Shown piece by piece: positions 32,767 through 44,165 of a stretch of DNA of 64,000 bases (position 1 is the stretch's first letter; the number at the start of each line of letters is the position of its first letter). A model generated the notes under the pieces. That model ran no database searches. It worked only from the letters and a program-made list of their open reading frames with translations, and was not told the DNA's origin. Location of the stretch: NCBI GenBank assembly GCA_963682055.1, contig OY821746.1, positions 23,812,481 to 23,876,480 of the forward strand, written 5' to 3'. The stretch comes from Primula veris. Lineage: Eukaryota > Streptophyta > Magnoliopsida > Ericales > Primulaceae. Made by a program: the position numbers and the translations under genes.

Positions 32767-33059
32767 TTTTAAAAATAAAATAAAATTATTGCATCATACA
32801 ACTACCATTCTTTCTAAATTGCATACATGATACATCATATCAAATCACCCCATATTTGTCATTTATTAACACTTTTTTAGTGCAATCATTTGGTAATTTA
32901 CTTTGAGTTCTGTAGCGCACTAGCATTTATCACGGTATTCATTAAACCGGTATCAATTTTGTCTGTAAAACTTTTTATCATCACGTTACAATAGTTGTAA
33001 ACTAGTCTTCTTTTTCTATAAGGGAAATTAACAAAAACATACATTATCCCTATTATATT

Positions 33060-33470
33060 AACAAAAACATACCCTTCAAAGTTATATTATCAAAAACATA
33101 CCTTTAATAAAAAAAAGAGTATATGAAATCAAAAAAAGGGTATGAATTCGAAAAAAGAGAGAGTATGAAATCGCAAAAAAGGAGGGTATGAAATCGCAAA
33201 AAAAAAATGGTATAAAAAAAATAAAAAATTGGTTCGAAAACGAAAAAAAAAGTTATTAAATCGGAAAAAAATGATATGAACTCGAAAAAAACGATATATG
33301 ATTTTAAAAATTAGAGTATGACTTTAAAAATTTGGGTGTGACTTTAAAAATTAGGATATGACTTTAAAATTGAGATATAAATTTTAAAAATTATGGTATG
33401 AACTTAAAAATTAGGGTATGAATTTTAAAAATCGGGATATGAATTTTAAATTTTATTTCGTAATCTTTTT
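33060..33470. repeat. A-rich minisatellite, ~20-bp unit
   Basis: Units such as TATGACTTTAAAAATTAGGG and GGTATGAAATCGCAAAAAA repeat from about 33110 to 33450, drifting from a TCGAAAAAA type to a TTTTAAAAATT type along the array. Three AACAAAAACATAC- or TCAAAAACATAC-type repeats precede it. Not coding. Confidence 0.7.
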
Positions 33471-35810
33471 CATTATTTTAGTAACATCTTTTTATCGGGG
33501 GAGGGGGATAGTATACCGGCAATTGCACAATCATGTCCATCCATAAAAAAACGTGTGGCCAAGATTCAATTTAGTCTATTATTAAATTAAGTATTAGTAT
33601 CACTTAACATGGAGAAAATTACGTTTAGTGTATTGTATTACAAGTGGTTAACGATTTAGATACTGAATTACCAATTTTAACAATTGAGTTATCAAAATAC
33701 GAAATTTCGTCCAATTAAGGGACTGACAGAATAAATCGACGAAATTGCAATCAATATATCTCATATTTGAGATCCACTTTTGACGTATATTAATAGAATT
33801 GCACTCACCATACGATAGGTAAGAGAATGTGAGTGCAGTTTTATAATTTTGTTTAGCGGTATGTACTCAATAGTGACAAATTTTAGAGGTTTTAGATCTG
33901 AAATTTGTGCTTCATACAATACCTTTTACATTTTCTTTGTTTCTGCTAAGGTAATTTATCTTAGACGAACTGCTATAAATTCTTATTGGATACAAATGGA
34001 GATACGTTTTAGTTGTTTATATCAATCTCGTGCATAAATGTTAATTTGATTGTGTATGTAGACCAGGTGATAGATTATTTTTTGCCAATTTAATGTGTGA
34101 CTATTTCTAATTACATGAAATTGAAAATAGACAGAAATTATTACCAACTTTTTATGTCTCTCAACAAATCTTAAAATTTCACAAGATTGCGCCTTTGACG
34201 TCGTTGTTCCAAATTCTTGTTCTTACTTTAGTTTTTGATTATTATGAAGATTGGAAGTTGGGTTTCTACACATTTTTGGTACAAACTTTTACATAAAATA
34301 CTCAAATCAGTTCATGTTTTTACAGATCATTGTTCAATTGCTGACTTTTACAAAGGCATGTTGTTAACTTGTTATTACGGATCAAAATTACCTACAAAGA
34401 CTTGGGTTGGTGATTTCCCGTTCGACTAATGTTGCCAGATTTTATAAAGTAGTTTGAAATGAACTTTGCAAAAGAGCAAGCAAAGACGAGAAAAAAAGGT
34501 GGCATGCGATTCCCAAACTTCTCAGGGATATGAGACGAATTTATACATACAACAACTCATATCAATATGTATTATTTTGGTTAGTAGCTTGTTTTTTAAT
34601 ATATGTAAAATTCGTAGTTGGACACTTGGCGATACATATTTTGAATTCAACAATTATTTACTTGCATAATGGGAGTGATTTTAGTTTGGAGATGGAAATT
34701 GAAAATTTATTATGGAGGGAGAAAAGGTTAATATAAAAAATAATAATAATAATGGTAGTTATGATAGGGAGTTTTTATAAGGAAGCTCAAATTTGAATAA
34801 AGTTAATTTGTTTATTAAAAGCCGTAAAAAACTGTAGGTTTGAGAAAATGTTTAATGGAACTGATACGGATGATCCGACAAGTGAGAAATAGAGAGAGAT
34901 TTCAGAAAGCATGTGCAACATTGCAAGTTAAAAGATGACGTCATTAATAACTCATTTTAATCTTACACATTGATTTTTAGTCAACGGTTGAGATGATCAA
35001 TTGCTGCTACTATGGACGCAAATACTATGAAAGCATGAGATTTTATCCGTACTTTTTTAACTTCTACTAAAGCAAAATTATGCACTTTTCAAGGTAGTAT
35101 TTTCAATTAGTAGGCTTTTGATGTTTAAGCGATTTAGTGTTCCATCTTAACCTATCGGGTATCCCAAATGTCGGGACACAAATTTGGGTCAGGATCGGGA
35201 GAAAAATAAAATAAAATATCCGATTCTTTTTGGGTCGAGATTATGAGTTTCAGGCTGGAGATCCCGTTAAATACAAGCGGGGTATAAAACTGCATCAAAA
35301 TTGGTAAACAAAAAGTTAACAAATACAGTATTTTTTTCACACAACATCCAAATCCCATTTTCACTTTACACTGGGAGTCTGCGACTGGCTATTAGTCCAC
35401 CCACGAAATGGCACATTATCTTTAATGAGAGTATACACAATGAACTAAACTATTAAGATTAACTTGCTCACTCGCTTGCCCACTACATTGTGAGGCGAAG
35501 ATATAACAATACATTTACCTCAAGTCATCTATCGTCTCACATGCAACATGCAAACTAATGTGCAATTTGCCTAAAAGCAAAACCGAACACAGTGAACAAG
35601 GTTAAACTAATATTCCTTAAAGACAAGTTGTCACATTCCAAAAGATAAGAACGATTCTGTGTCTCAATGCCATCAAAAGGTTAAAAGTCAAACCTCACAA
35701 TCAAACTAACGCAAGATGCAGAGCTAATAAACTTTGCAGAATAATCTAAATTAGCAATTACAAAATGGTAGCAAAGTGACACTATTGGTGGATGGGAATG
35801 AGACTACTGG
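33471..35810. other. Intergenic sequence, no gene recognised
   Basis: AT-rich. Near 33790 GAATTGCACTCACCATAC is loosely mirrored by GTGAGTGCAGTTTTATAA (33830), a hint of a MITE end. Short open frames between 33849 and 34736 show no family resemblance. The end next to 35821 should include the FLOWERING LOCUS K 3' UTR. Confidence 0.4.
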
Positions 35811-35820
35811 TCCACCAGTT

Positions 35821-38800
35821 TCAGTAACCATAGTTAGCCTGATAAGCCGAGCCATAGGTTAATGGTTGAGCAGCACTAGAAGATGGAGCAGCATAGGGAT
35901 TATAGCCTTGGTCAGTGGGTGGGGCACATACATCGTCCCGGGTAGAGCCAGCAGCTGCTGCCTCAGCCATTGAGTTCTGCATTAACAAGAAAAATGTAAT
36001 CAGGATTATGTTGATTGCTTATGTGACTCATCAGAAATTAAATTTTCCAATGCTTGCAACTAGGTCCAAACAGGGAGGGGAGGAGAGGGGGGGGAGTAAT
36101 TTAGGTTTTAGTAGATGTCATAATACTAGACCTACATAGACATGAGTCACATGACCCACTAACCCCATTCCGTATCAACTGATCTACAAACCTTAATGTT
36201 CGCACACATCATATTCATAAATGAACAAGTTGTCTGTTTATTTAAAAAAGGTATTATTTTTCATATCAAAATTACTTTAGCATTCTTTCAAAAAAAAAGT
36301 CACTTTAGCATAGTGGTTACATTTACATATGGGGCAAAAATAAGATCAGAAGGAAACTTTTTCAGGAACAAAAACAACAAACATGGACCAATCCATTTAA
36401 GTTGTTGCATTTTCGCTTGCAAAAGGCAAAGTGCACCAAAGAGAAAAACATATTCTACATCGGAACAGAAACATGCATTGATCCTATATTTTTTTTTGTA
36501 CAGAGTAATAGAGCATGTAATCTTTTTATGTGTTTGTAATGTATGAAGAGATAATATAAGATTTATGAGAGGTTAATTCTGAGACATAGTAGTGAACTTT
36601 TATTCCATGCCTATAAAGGTCAGCCTAGCTGGCAAAGCACATCTTACCTTCGAAACAAGACCTGTACCAAAACCAGTAAGTTTTTTTTACAGATATTCAT
36701 CATCTTAGTCAGACGTAAAAGGCAAATACAAGCTTCTACCAAAAGGGTAACGAAGTTACACCAATATTACCTAGGCGGCTGGGATACAGTTCATTATAGT
36801 ATGTGGTAAAAATGATACTTTTGGGTTGCGGATGTTCATGAGAAATCCGTTCAAAGGAGGCTTAAGTAATTTACATTTTCATAAAAATCTATGAATTATA
36901 TAAATCTGTTTTTCAATTTCAGTAAATTTTAACCAAATCATGCCGTTTCTGCATTCAAAATACTTAGCAACATAGTGGAGTTGGCAATATAGTGGAGTCC
37001 CAGGTGGTCAAAATATGACATTCTAGTACAAGCGTAATACTTCACCTGGTAAGCACGTGTGAGAATGAGGTAACATTGCTCCAATAACATTGCATTTATG
37101 CTCAAAGAGTTGAGGCAAAGGGAAGAAGAAAAGGAAAATGCGTCTACAAGAATGCAAATAAGAAACATTGCCTGAATAAGCTGTTGAGCAATTTGGACTT
37201 GGGAAGCAGTTCCACTGATTTCAACAGTCATTTCACCAGGGACACCCCTTGTCTCCTGAATGGCAACAGTTGCCCCACTACTACGCCTGATATAGCTAAT
37301 TTTTGACCCAGCTGAACCAATCACGGCATCGGCATAAGATAACGGAATTTGCATTTGCTGCTTGACCTGCTAATAAGATGTGAAACAATGAGATTATAAT
37401 ATAATTTCTGTTTCACCTTGTTAAGTTATGAGATGCCATGTTAAGTTAAAGCTTAACCTGAGGCATATTACAATTTTTATCATCTTCGAAACACCCTCAC
37501 TTGTGGTTTATTGATTTATTCTTTAGCCAAACAATAGCAGATAACATTTATTAAATGAGTGACTGTGAGATTTGAACCGTATCCAAGTATCATGTCCTCC
37601 TGTTAATATCATTATTTACAAAAGAATATCAACATAAAAGTTATCCTTCCACGTAGTGTACATTTGTCTTGGGTGAAAGGTATATATTTTTGGTTGATGT
37701 GACCAATTTCTGATGTTAGAAGACAACCAAGTTTACAAAAATGTCCAATGAGCAGGGCATCAAGAGAATAAATGTACCAAAAACACTAGTACTATACTAC
37801 TCAAAGAGAGCACAACTATACCGATTCTTCTTTCTTTGTATGTGGCATATATGTCTGTGAGTCGTCATGCAAGAGGACAGGGAGGGTGGATAGAGGGTTA
37901 TGGCAGAAAGTACTGACAACCCAATAAGAGGTGAATTAGGATATCAGGTAACCTTAGATTCAAGGACCATACTGCCAATATTTGACAAATTCAGATCTAT
38001 TATGACAACCAATTTATGGCATAGGAAACAAACCTGTGTGATAATCGATCGCGCGGGCTGAGCATTTGATGGTGCATGCATGGTAGCTGAAACTTCTCTT
38101 CCATAGGCAGATATACCATGATGTTGCTGTTTTCTGGTCGGAGGTGGCATCTCAGCAGGAGAATAATAGTTGTCATGTTGTCTAGGAGTCAACATAAAAT
38201 GAGGATTAGGTTCATAACCAGTGTTCTGTGGAAATTCTTGAGGTGGTGGACCCCATGTTTGTTGAGAAGGTACCATCTGATGATTTGGCATTTGCATCTG
38301 ATGAAAAATTTACAACAAAGAAAAATGTTAAACTTCTCTCAAGTGTGTGCTAGTTTCCAGGTGGCAATGCAACTAAAAAATTCAGTAAGTGAAAATAAAA
38401 CTCACTTGCATCTCAAACACAGGAATTATACTTCGATCAACTAAAAATTTCCTCAGGTGCGAAGCAATTAGCTCAACTGCTTTCTGAACTCCCAAAGGTT
38501 CCCCTACTACCTCAATAATTCTATCATCTTGAAGAGCAAAGACAGGCAGTTCTTCTGCAGCAGTTCATCAAAGATTGAGAAGGGTCAGTAAAATTATTAA
38601 AGAACATGAATAGTGATGACAATTAATCTTCAATCACTAAAAAAATAAACCAAGGAACCAACCACATGGGATACATATTAAATACTTATGGAAAATCACC
38701 AAATTTTTTGTATCTGGCCTTTTTAATAGTCATGTTATAGAATTGTTTAACTTACATTACGATCGCATACAAATCCACAGAACATGGAAACGTGTCCAAT

Positions 38801-39155
38801 TTGAACTTTTTGTAGGAAGCTAATATCAGTATTAACTAATTTGGAAAACAAGTTGGCTTATATGTGCTGAACAGATGTGCAATGAGTTAAGACTCAAGGG
38901 TGTCTAACAAGTATAATCATTGAGCTGCAATAAAAATATCGTCACTTAGTCAGTCATCAGCTAATTATAAAATTGAATTGAAAAGGTTCATAGATAGCAT
39001 TATATGAGTACATATATCATTATAAAATAGACACCACCAACAGGATAAAAAAACAGCACAAAAAGCAAGCCTGATTCTCCGAACACTAAGTAGAATAAAA
39101 TCGTGGAGTATAAATGGCAACTCCATGGATGAAAAACCGTGGAAAGAAACTTTGC

Positions 39156-39189
<34 letters not shown>

Positions 39190-41774
39190 GAAATAAGGGG
39201 AAGGATTAACCAAAACAAATTAATAACACTTAAAATGGCATAACAAATCTTGACCACTGGCCACATAAAGATCAACGCCCGAGATGAGTAGAGTATTTAG
39301 TGCTTGATCTCGGGCCCTGATCAATATGTAATCAACAGCCGAGATGATGTGTTGTGTCATACTAGGTTTTTGTAATTTGTATAAAATATATAGGTATGAA
39401 TTCCAGACTTTCTTTATTTGTTTAGTTGTATTCCGAAATGAGTTTACTAAGACATAATTAAAGGATATCAGGCAAAAAGAAAACAGTATTTAGATGTGTC
39501 ATTCCATCAGTTTCTTAATACTTAAAGCTCTTTTCTACTTTGTCACAACCCTCATTATGAAATGTATCATGAATTAATCACTGAATAAACCAGCACCTAA
39601 AGTATAAATGGAAAAGATAAACCAGTTTAAAATAGAAAAACCTTCAGAAATTTATACTTTAAAGACAACTTTTGTATCTTAATTTCTTGAGACTTTGGAG
39701 GAGGAAGGAAGTTGAAGAACACAGAGGGAACTGCATATACCTGCGCCGAGGACTCTAACAGTACAACCAGACTCTTCTTGAATAGATTTGACTGTTGTCC
39801 CTTGCTTTCCAATTAAACTTCCCGCTTGAGTAGCAGGGGCCAGGAACCTAGTTGAAACTTTATTACACACAACTGGTGGAGTGTCAGAAGGGTCATTCTC
39901 TAATCCATCCACAACCCTTTTAAGAACCCTGAGTAAGCCATCTATAGCAGGTGGTACAGAAACATCAGGCTCCTCCTTTGCAGACACCAGGACCTTTCCA
40001 AAAGAAAAAGCAGGAGAACCAAAATTAGCAAGTAACATTTCATAAAACAAACAGGATCACATATGTACTCTATCAAACATTAAACAAGATGACATCTAAT
40101 TTCTAGAAAGATAGACCAAAATCACAGGACAGACAATTGTTCTTAACAAAGATCCATCGTCCCGAGATTCTTAAGGAGATACTAGAACCAACAGATGCTA
40201 CATACATGCAACCCTACATTTACCTGCAGTTGACCAAACTAGACCTTAAACATGGTTCATTAGAATCTCATTTTTTTAAATTTATTCTAATCTTGATTAT
40301 CTAAACTAAATCCAAAAAAGTCCAGAGGACCTTCACTATTACAATTATGTGTACCTGTTCCCTCTATAATTTCAGAAATTCTTAAAACCACACTAGGAAC
40401 TATCTCATTTGAAGTTCTGCATCAAAAAGTGGCCGAGCGTAAATTTTAGCTACTGACCAGAAGGGGAAAAAAACTTTGTATTCTCACTATTTAAGTTACT
40501 ACACATCTAATTCCCTTAATTATCCAAATAAATGAAATCAACCAGACAGCTGAATTTGTTTACAAGATTAGGTCATCGGGATTGAGAGTTTTCATTTAGT
40601 TACTGATTGGTTTAACACCCATTTTGAGCTTTAACTGGACTTGGAAAACAAGTGACAAGATCTCCATTTTTTTTTCACAAGACAAAGCTTGATGTTTCCT
40701 GGTTCACAAGGAATAAGGTAGGTAAACCTATTTATCAAATCGCCTTTCCAGTACTTTGTATACTCATGAATGATCTCTCCAATGCGGGTCATTCATCCTT
40801 CATGTTTGAATGCAACAGATGATAGATATGGAAAACTAGAAAAATATTGCGTCAACTTGCAAAGATTCATCCTTGACGCTGTAATAACTTACATTCTTTA
40901 ACTTTAATGTTGTTCGGTTTTCTTTGTAAACCCCAAATAAGTTTATCTTTTTGGTTCAGCATAGTCAAATAAATATTATGCGAGTATTAAATTGGAAAAT
41001 TCGCCTTATTGTTTACTGAAATAAAAAATTGTATTTATTCTTGTATTCCACTTATTTTCAGATTAGATCTTAACCTTTTTCCCTTGTCTAATATTGCACT
41101 CAAATCAACCAATTACATGCCTGATTCTGTTGACACATCCAGTCGAAATAGATATATCAGTAAAGGTCCAAGGAGCATTATGGTAGATCTGGTTGTGTTC
41201 TCATTTTTTTTAAGTCTCTGGCCTCATTATTGTTTTCACTAGCTTGAGGATGAAAAGGAAAAAAACTTTCGGAATCATCTTTGCATGTTATTTTGGAGAA
41301 GAATAGAACCAAATGAAATAGGAACCAATGAAACACTTGCAATACGTTTTCTGAATTTGGGGTTTCAAGGCAAGTGCTCTAAGAGCTCTACGAACAGTTT
41401 TTATTTAATTCGCTACCATTTCCTGCAACATCTTTCATAGAATAACCAAATGCAACAACCATATGCTCTTAAATAAACTTATTTTTTCCATACAAATTGT
41501 TGACATGACTATATTCTGCCACCACTATGCACTGTTTCATAAATAATAGCTAATCATCTCAAATGACAACAGATTCAAAAGAAGATTTGCACGATTCTAC
41601 TAATCAACAATGAAAACCATCAAAGACAGCCAAACAATTTCATGACTTTAAGGGTGACCAAGATGGAGTTAACCACTTAGTAAAACAGAGTGTCCATATA
41701 ACAGTAGGAAAAAGTCGGAATCAGCCTTAGCCACTAAAAGGTCAGTAAATTCCAAAAGTATATAAGAAGAAAAC

Positions 41775-41806
<32 letters not shown>

Positions 41807-42398
41807 TTACAGCTCTTTCAGCATAACCCCTTGGACCATCAAGAATCCTAATGCGAGCCCTCGTCTCTTCACACATTTTCTTTATGAGTTCTCCTTTATG
41901 TCCAATAATTCCACCAACCTTCTGAGTTGGGACCAGTAACCTAAATACACTCTCTCCAGGCCACCCAGGCCACCTATTTTCACCACCTCCAAGTACAGTA
42001 CCTTTATGTTCTTCCTTTTCTTTAGGTTGTGAATCATTTTCAGCTTGTACTTTATCCATACCAGGCTGTGAATTTTCAGAAGTTCCACTTATAACATGTT
42101 GTACAGTATCCTCCTCAGGCTCTGAGTTTTCAGGAAGTCCATTCATATCATGTTGTACAATATTCTCCTCGGGTTCTGAGTTTTCATCAATTCCACTAAT
42201 ATCGTGTTGTACAGTATCCTCTTCGGGCTTTGAGTTTTCATGAATCCCACTTATATCATGCTGTATGGTATCCTCTTCGGACTCTGAGTTTTCAGGAATT
42301 CCACTAATGTTATATTGTACAGTATCCTCTTCGGGCTCCAAATTTTCAGGATTTTCACCCACATCATATCCATCAAAACTCTGTTCAAGCTCAGACAT
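35821..42398 (-). CDS. FLK: FLOWERING LOCUS K (three-KH-domain RNA-binding protein)
   Basis: Exons on the minus strand: 42398-41811, 39993-39741, 38554-38406, 38297-38034, 37366-37172 and 35976-35821. Phases agree and give 534 residues. KH1 is at residues ~150-195, beginning [20 protein letters not shown] with the GxxG loop in [11 protein letters not shown]2 is at ~240-330 ([54 protein letters not shown]). KH3 is at ~415-480 ([39 protein letters not shown]). A Pro/Gln-rich linker (WGPPPQEF) precedes KH3 and the tail is Ala/Tyr-rich, ending NYGY. This order and wording is that of Arabidopsis FLK, a nuclear protein that promotes flowering by lowering FLC expression; PEPPER is the nearest alternative but fits less well. 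The N-terminus has unusual 18-residue acidic repeats. Exon 5 uses a GC donor. All GxxG loops look intact. Confidence 0.93.
36700..37171 (-). other. FLK intron 5, GC-AG type (37171 to 35977)
   Basis: Exon 5 ends LIQ at 37172 and the next bases on the sense strand are GCAATG. The acceptor TTAATGCAG at 35977 leads into [11 protein letters not shown] homologues read LIQ followed by NFMAEA at this point, so the junction is fixed by homology and the donor is GC instead of GT. Extending to a later GT would insert a hydrophobic stretch that homologues lack. Confidence 0.75.
39156..39183. repeat. CA microsatellite in an FLK intron
   Basis: 14 CA units in FLK intron 2 (39740-38555). The minus-strand frames with Cys-Val runs here come from this repeat. 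Confidence 0.9.
39994..41810 (-). other. FLK intron 1 of the coding region (~1.8 kb)
   Basis: Bounded by the donor GTAAGT next to a poly-G/C tract and by the acceptor CTTTTGGAAAG. It contains no element I recognise other than the homopolymer. Confidence 0.6.
41775..41803. repeat. 29-base homopolymer G (C on the FLK sense strand)
   Basis: An uninterrupted run of 29 G begins only seven bases past the 5' splice junction of FLK coding exon 1 (the sense strand reads GTAAGTG then C's). Confidence 0.9.
42060..42347 (-). repeat. 54-bp tandem repeats coding for 18-residue acidic repeats in FLK
   Basis: Residues 18-107 are five units of about 18 residues of the form [17 protein letters not shown] plus one, followed by a partial sixth (ENSQPG). 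Unit length is kept at 54 bases and the frame is kept, so the repeats expanded as coding sequence. Predicted to be acidic and disordered. Confidence 0.88.
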
Positions 42399-44165
42399 AA
42401 TCTCTGCACCACAAATATATATAAAGAAAAAATAAGTGATAAAACAGGTTATACCAGACAACTTAAAAATAAGATAGGGTCATAACAGAGAAGCGCAAAG
42501 CAGTCGGGTAACTTAAGTGCCAGAAAGGACGAGACGTAAAAAAAAATATCATCAAAAACCCAAAAATTGAGCTCTTGAGGACCCTGCGTAGACTTGCATA
42601 GATATGTATAAATAACCAAGAATTCCCCATTGGCCGTTTTCTGTCAAGAAATACTACTTTTTGCCTGATAACTAAAGCATTAGACCCCTTTGTGTTCTTT
42701 ATGTCTCCATGTAATATAATAACCAGTATGATTTAGGCTTAGCAATTGTCAAAAGAAGAGGGATATTAAGAAATATACAAGTTTCTTTTGCCAGAACTAC
42801 TCATAGAAAAAGTGACACATGCATCAAGAAAAGAGAAACAACATTTTTTTTAAAAAAGGGACGAATATTGACCAGAATCTCCTAAATTTGGCCTAAAAGG
42901 AAGGTCACGGTTTTCGACTTACAAAACAATGTTACACCGAAAAAGCACGTGCAAAACAACAAACGCAGTTACCTCCCAACTTCCAAAACAGCGGAAACTA
43001 GGGAAGGAAAATTTTAAACCCTTGTTTCTTAAATTATACAATCAGATTCAAGCAATCGATTCCCTGTTTCTCTTTGCATAGGTTCGACAAATACAAATTT
43101 GCAAAAATTGCAAGATTAACACTGCCTACACTATACACCTAGTTCTCCTTGGTCCAATTTATGCAGGAAAAAAAATACAAGCTCTTACAGGAATCTTGTT
43201 TTCTTTTCTTAATCTTTTATGTTGAAAATTAGAATAGGCAAGTGCATTTCGCTTTCTTCACATATAACAAAACCACTACAACACAATCTTTAAGATAATA
43301 TAACAAGGCATACATGACAACTAAACACAGCCCAAATAATAACTCAATAAAACAAACAAGAATATAAGAAAACAATGAACAAAGAGGTTGCATCGTAAGA
43401 TAAACAAATCAATCAAAGCAACTGATGAACTTTAAATTTCAATAACAGTGGAAAAGTCATTTTTCATGCTGATAAATTCTTGAACATAAAAAAAGAACAT
43501 AATAGAGTAAAACCCTATTTTTCGCAAAAGTTGTATCGCTGAATACACAGTCCCGCCTCGTCGTCCTCAACCCAATTCCGAAACAAATATTGCAAACTCG
43601 TGAAGGGTTATTCGTATATTCTCTATTTTCTTCTATTTTATATTGATATTCAGACCAGAGCAGTGGATTTTCCTTGTTATTGTATAGAATCAAACCAATA
43701 AAACACAAATCCTTAAATGAAATTAAAAAAGACTCAGTAGAAAAACCCAAATAATTACAGAACAAAAACAAATAACATTTCATATATACCATGAAAAAAA
43801 AGGTGGCAACGTAAGATAACCAAAACATTAAATAATACACTGAAGCTATTAAAAACATCCATTTTATCAAGACTGACATTAAATAGGATATATTTTCAGC
43901 TATTTTATTTTTTTTGAGTTAAAATCCTAGCAAGAAATACTATATGTAAGCTGATAATCTATTTGAAAAAGTTTTACTATTATAAGAGACACAGGCTAAA
44001 ACTATAACGAATATTTTAAAAATTCAAATTTTTAACCCTTAAAATAAGATAAAACTGGCTAAATAACAGAGTAAAACCGTAATATAAAAGAAGTTGAGAT
44101 ATTATAAGAGAGAGGAAATTAAAACCCTTACCTTTAAAGGGTTTTAGGAGAGAGAAATAATAGAT
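42399..44165 (-). promoter_or_regulatory. FLK 5' UTR with a ~1.7-kb leader intron
   Basis: Just upstream of the start codon is a 3' splice site, TTTGTGGTGCAG|AGATTATG. A leader exon with CTAAAACCCTTTAAAG|GTAAGG (donor at 44131) lies at about 44132-44165. Between them is AT-rich intron sequence; the 140-residue open frame within it (43879-43457) resembles no family I know. The transcription start is not resolved. Confidence 0.55.

Noticed and set aside
36938..37171. Extension of FLK exon 5 into [14 protein letters not shown]...
   Set aside because: Hydrophobic intron read-through; homologues join LIQ directly to NxMAEA, matching the next exon.
38965..39275. Frames with runs of Cys-Val
   Set aside because: Translation of the CA microsatellite in an FLK intron.
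43457..43879. 140-residue minus-strand open frame
   Set aside because: It lies within the FLK leader intron, has a biased Phe/Tyr/Leu composition, and matches no family I know.
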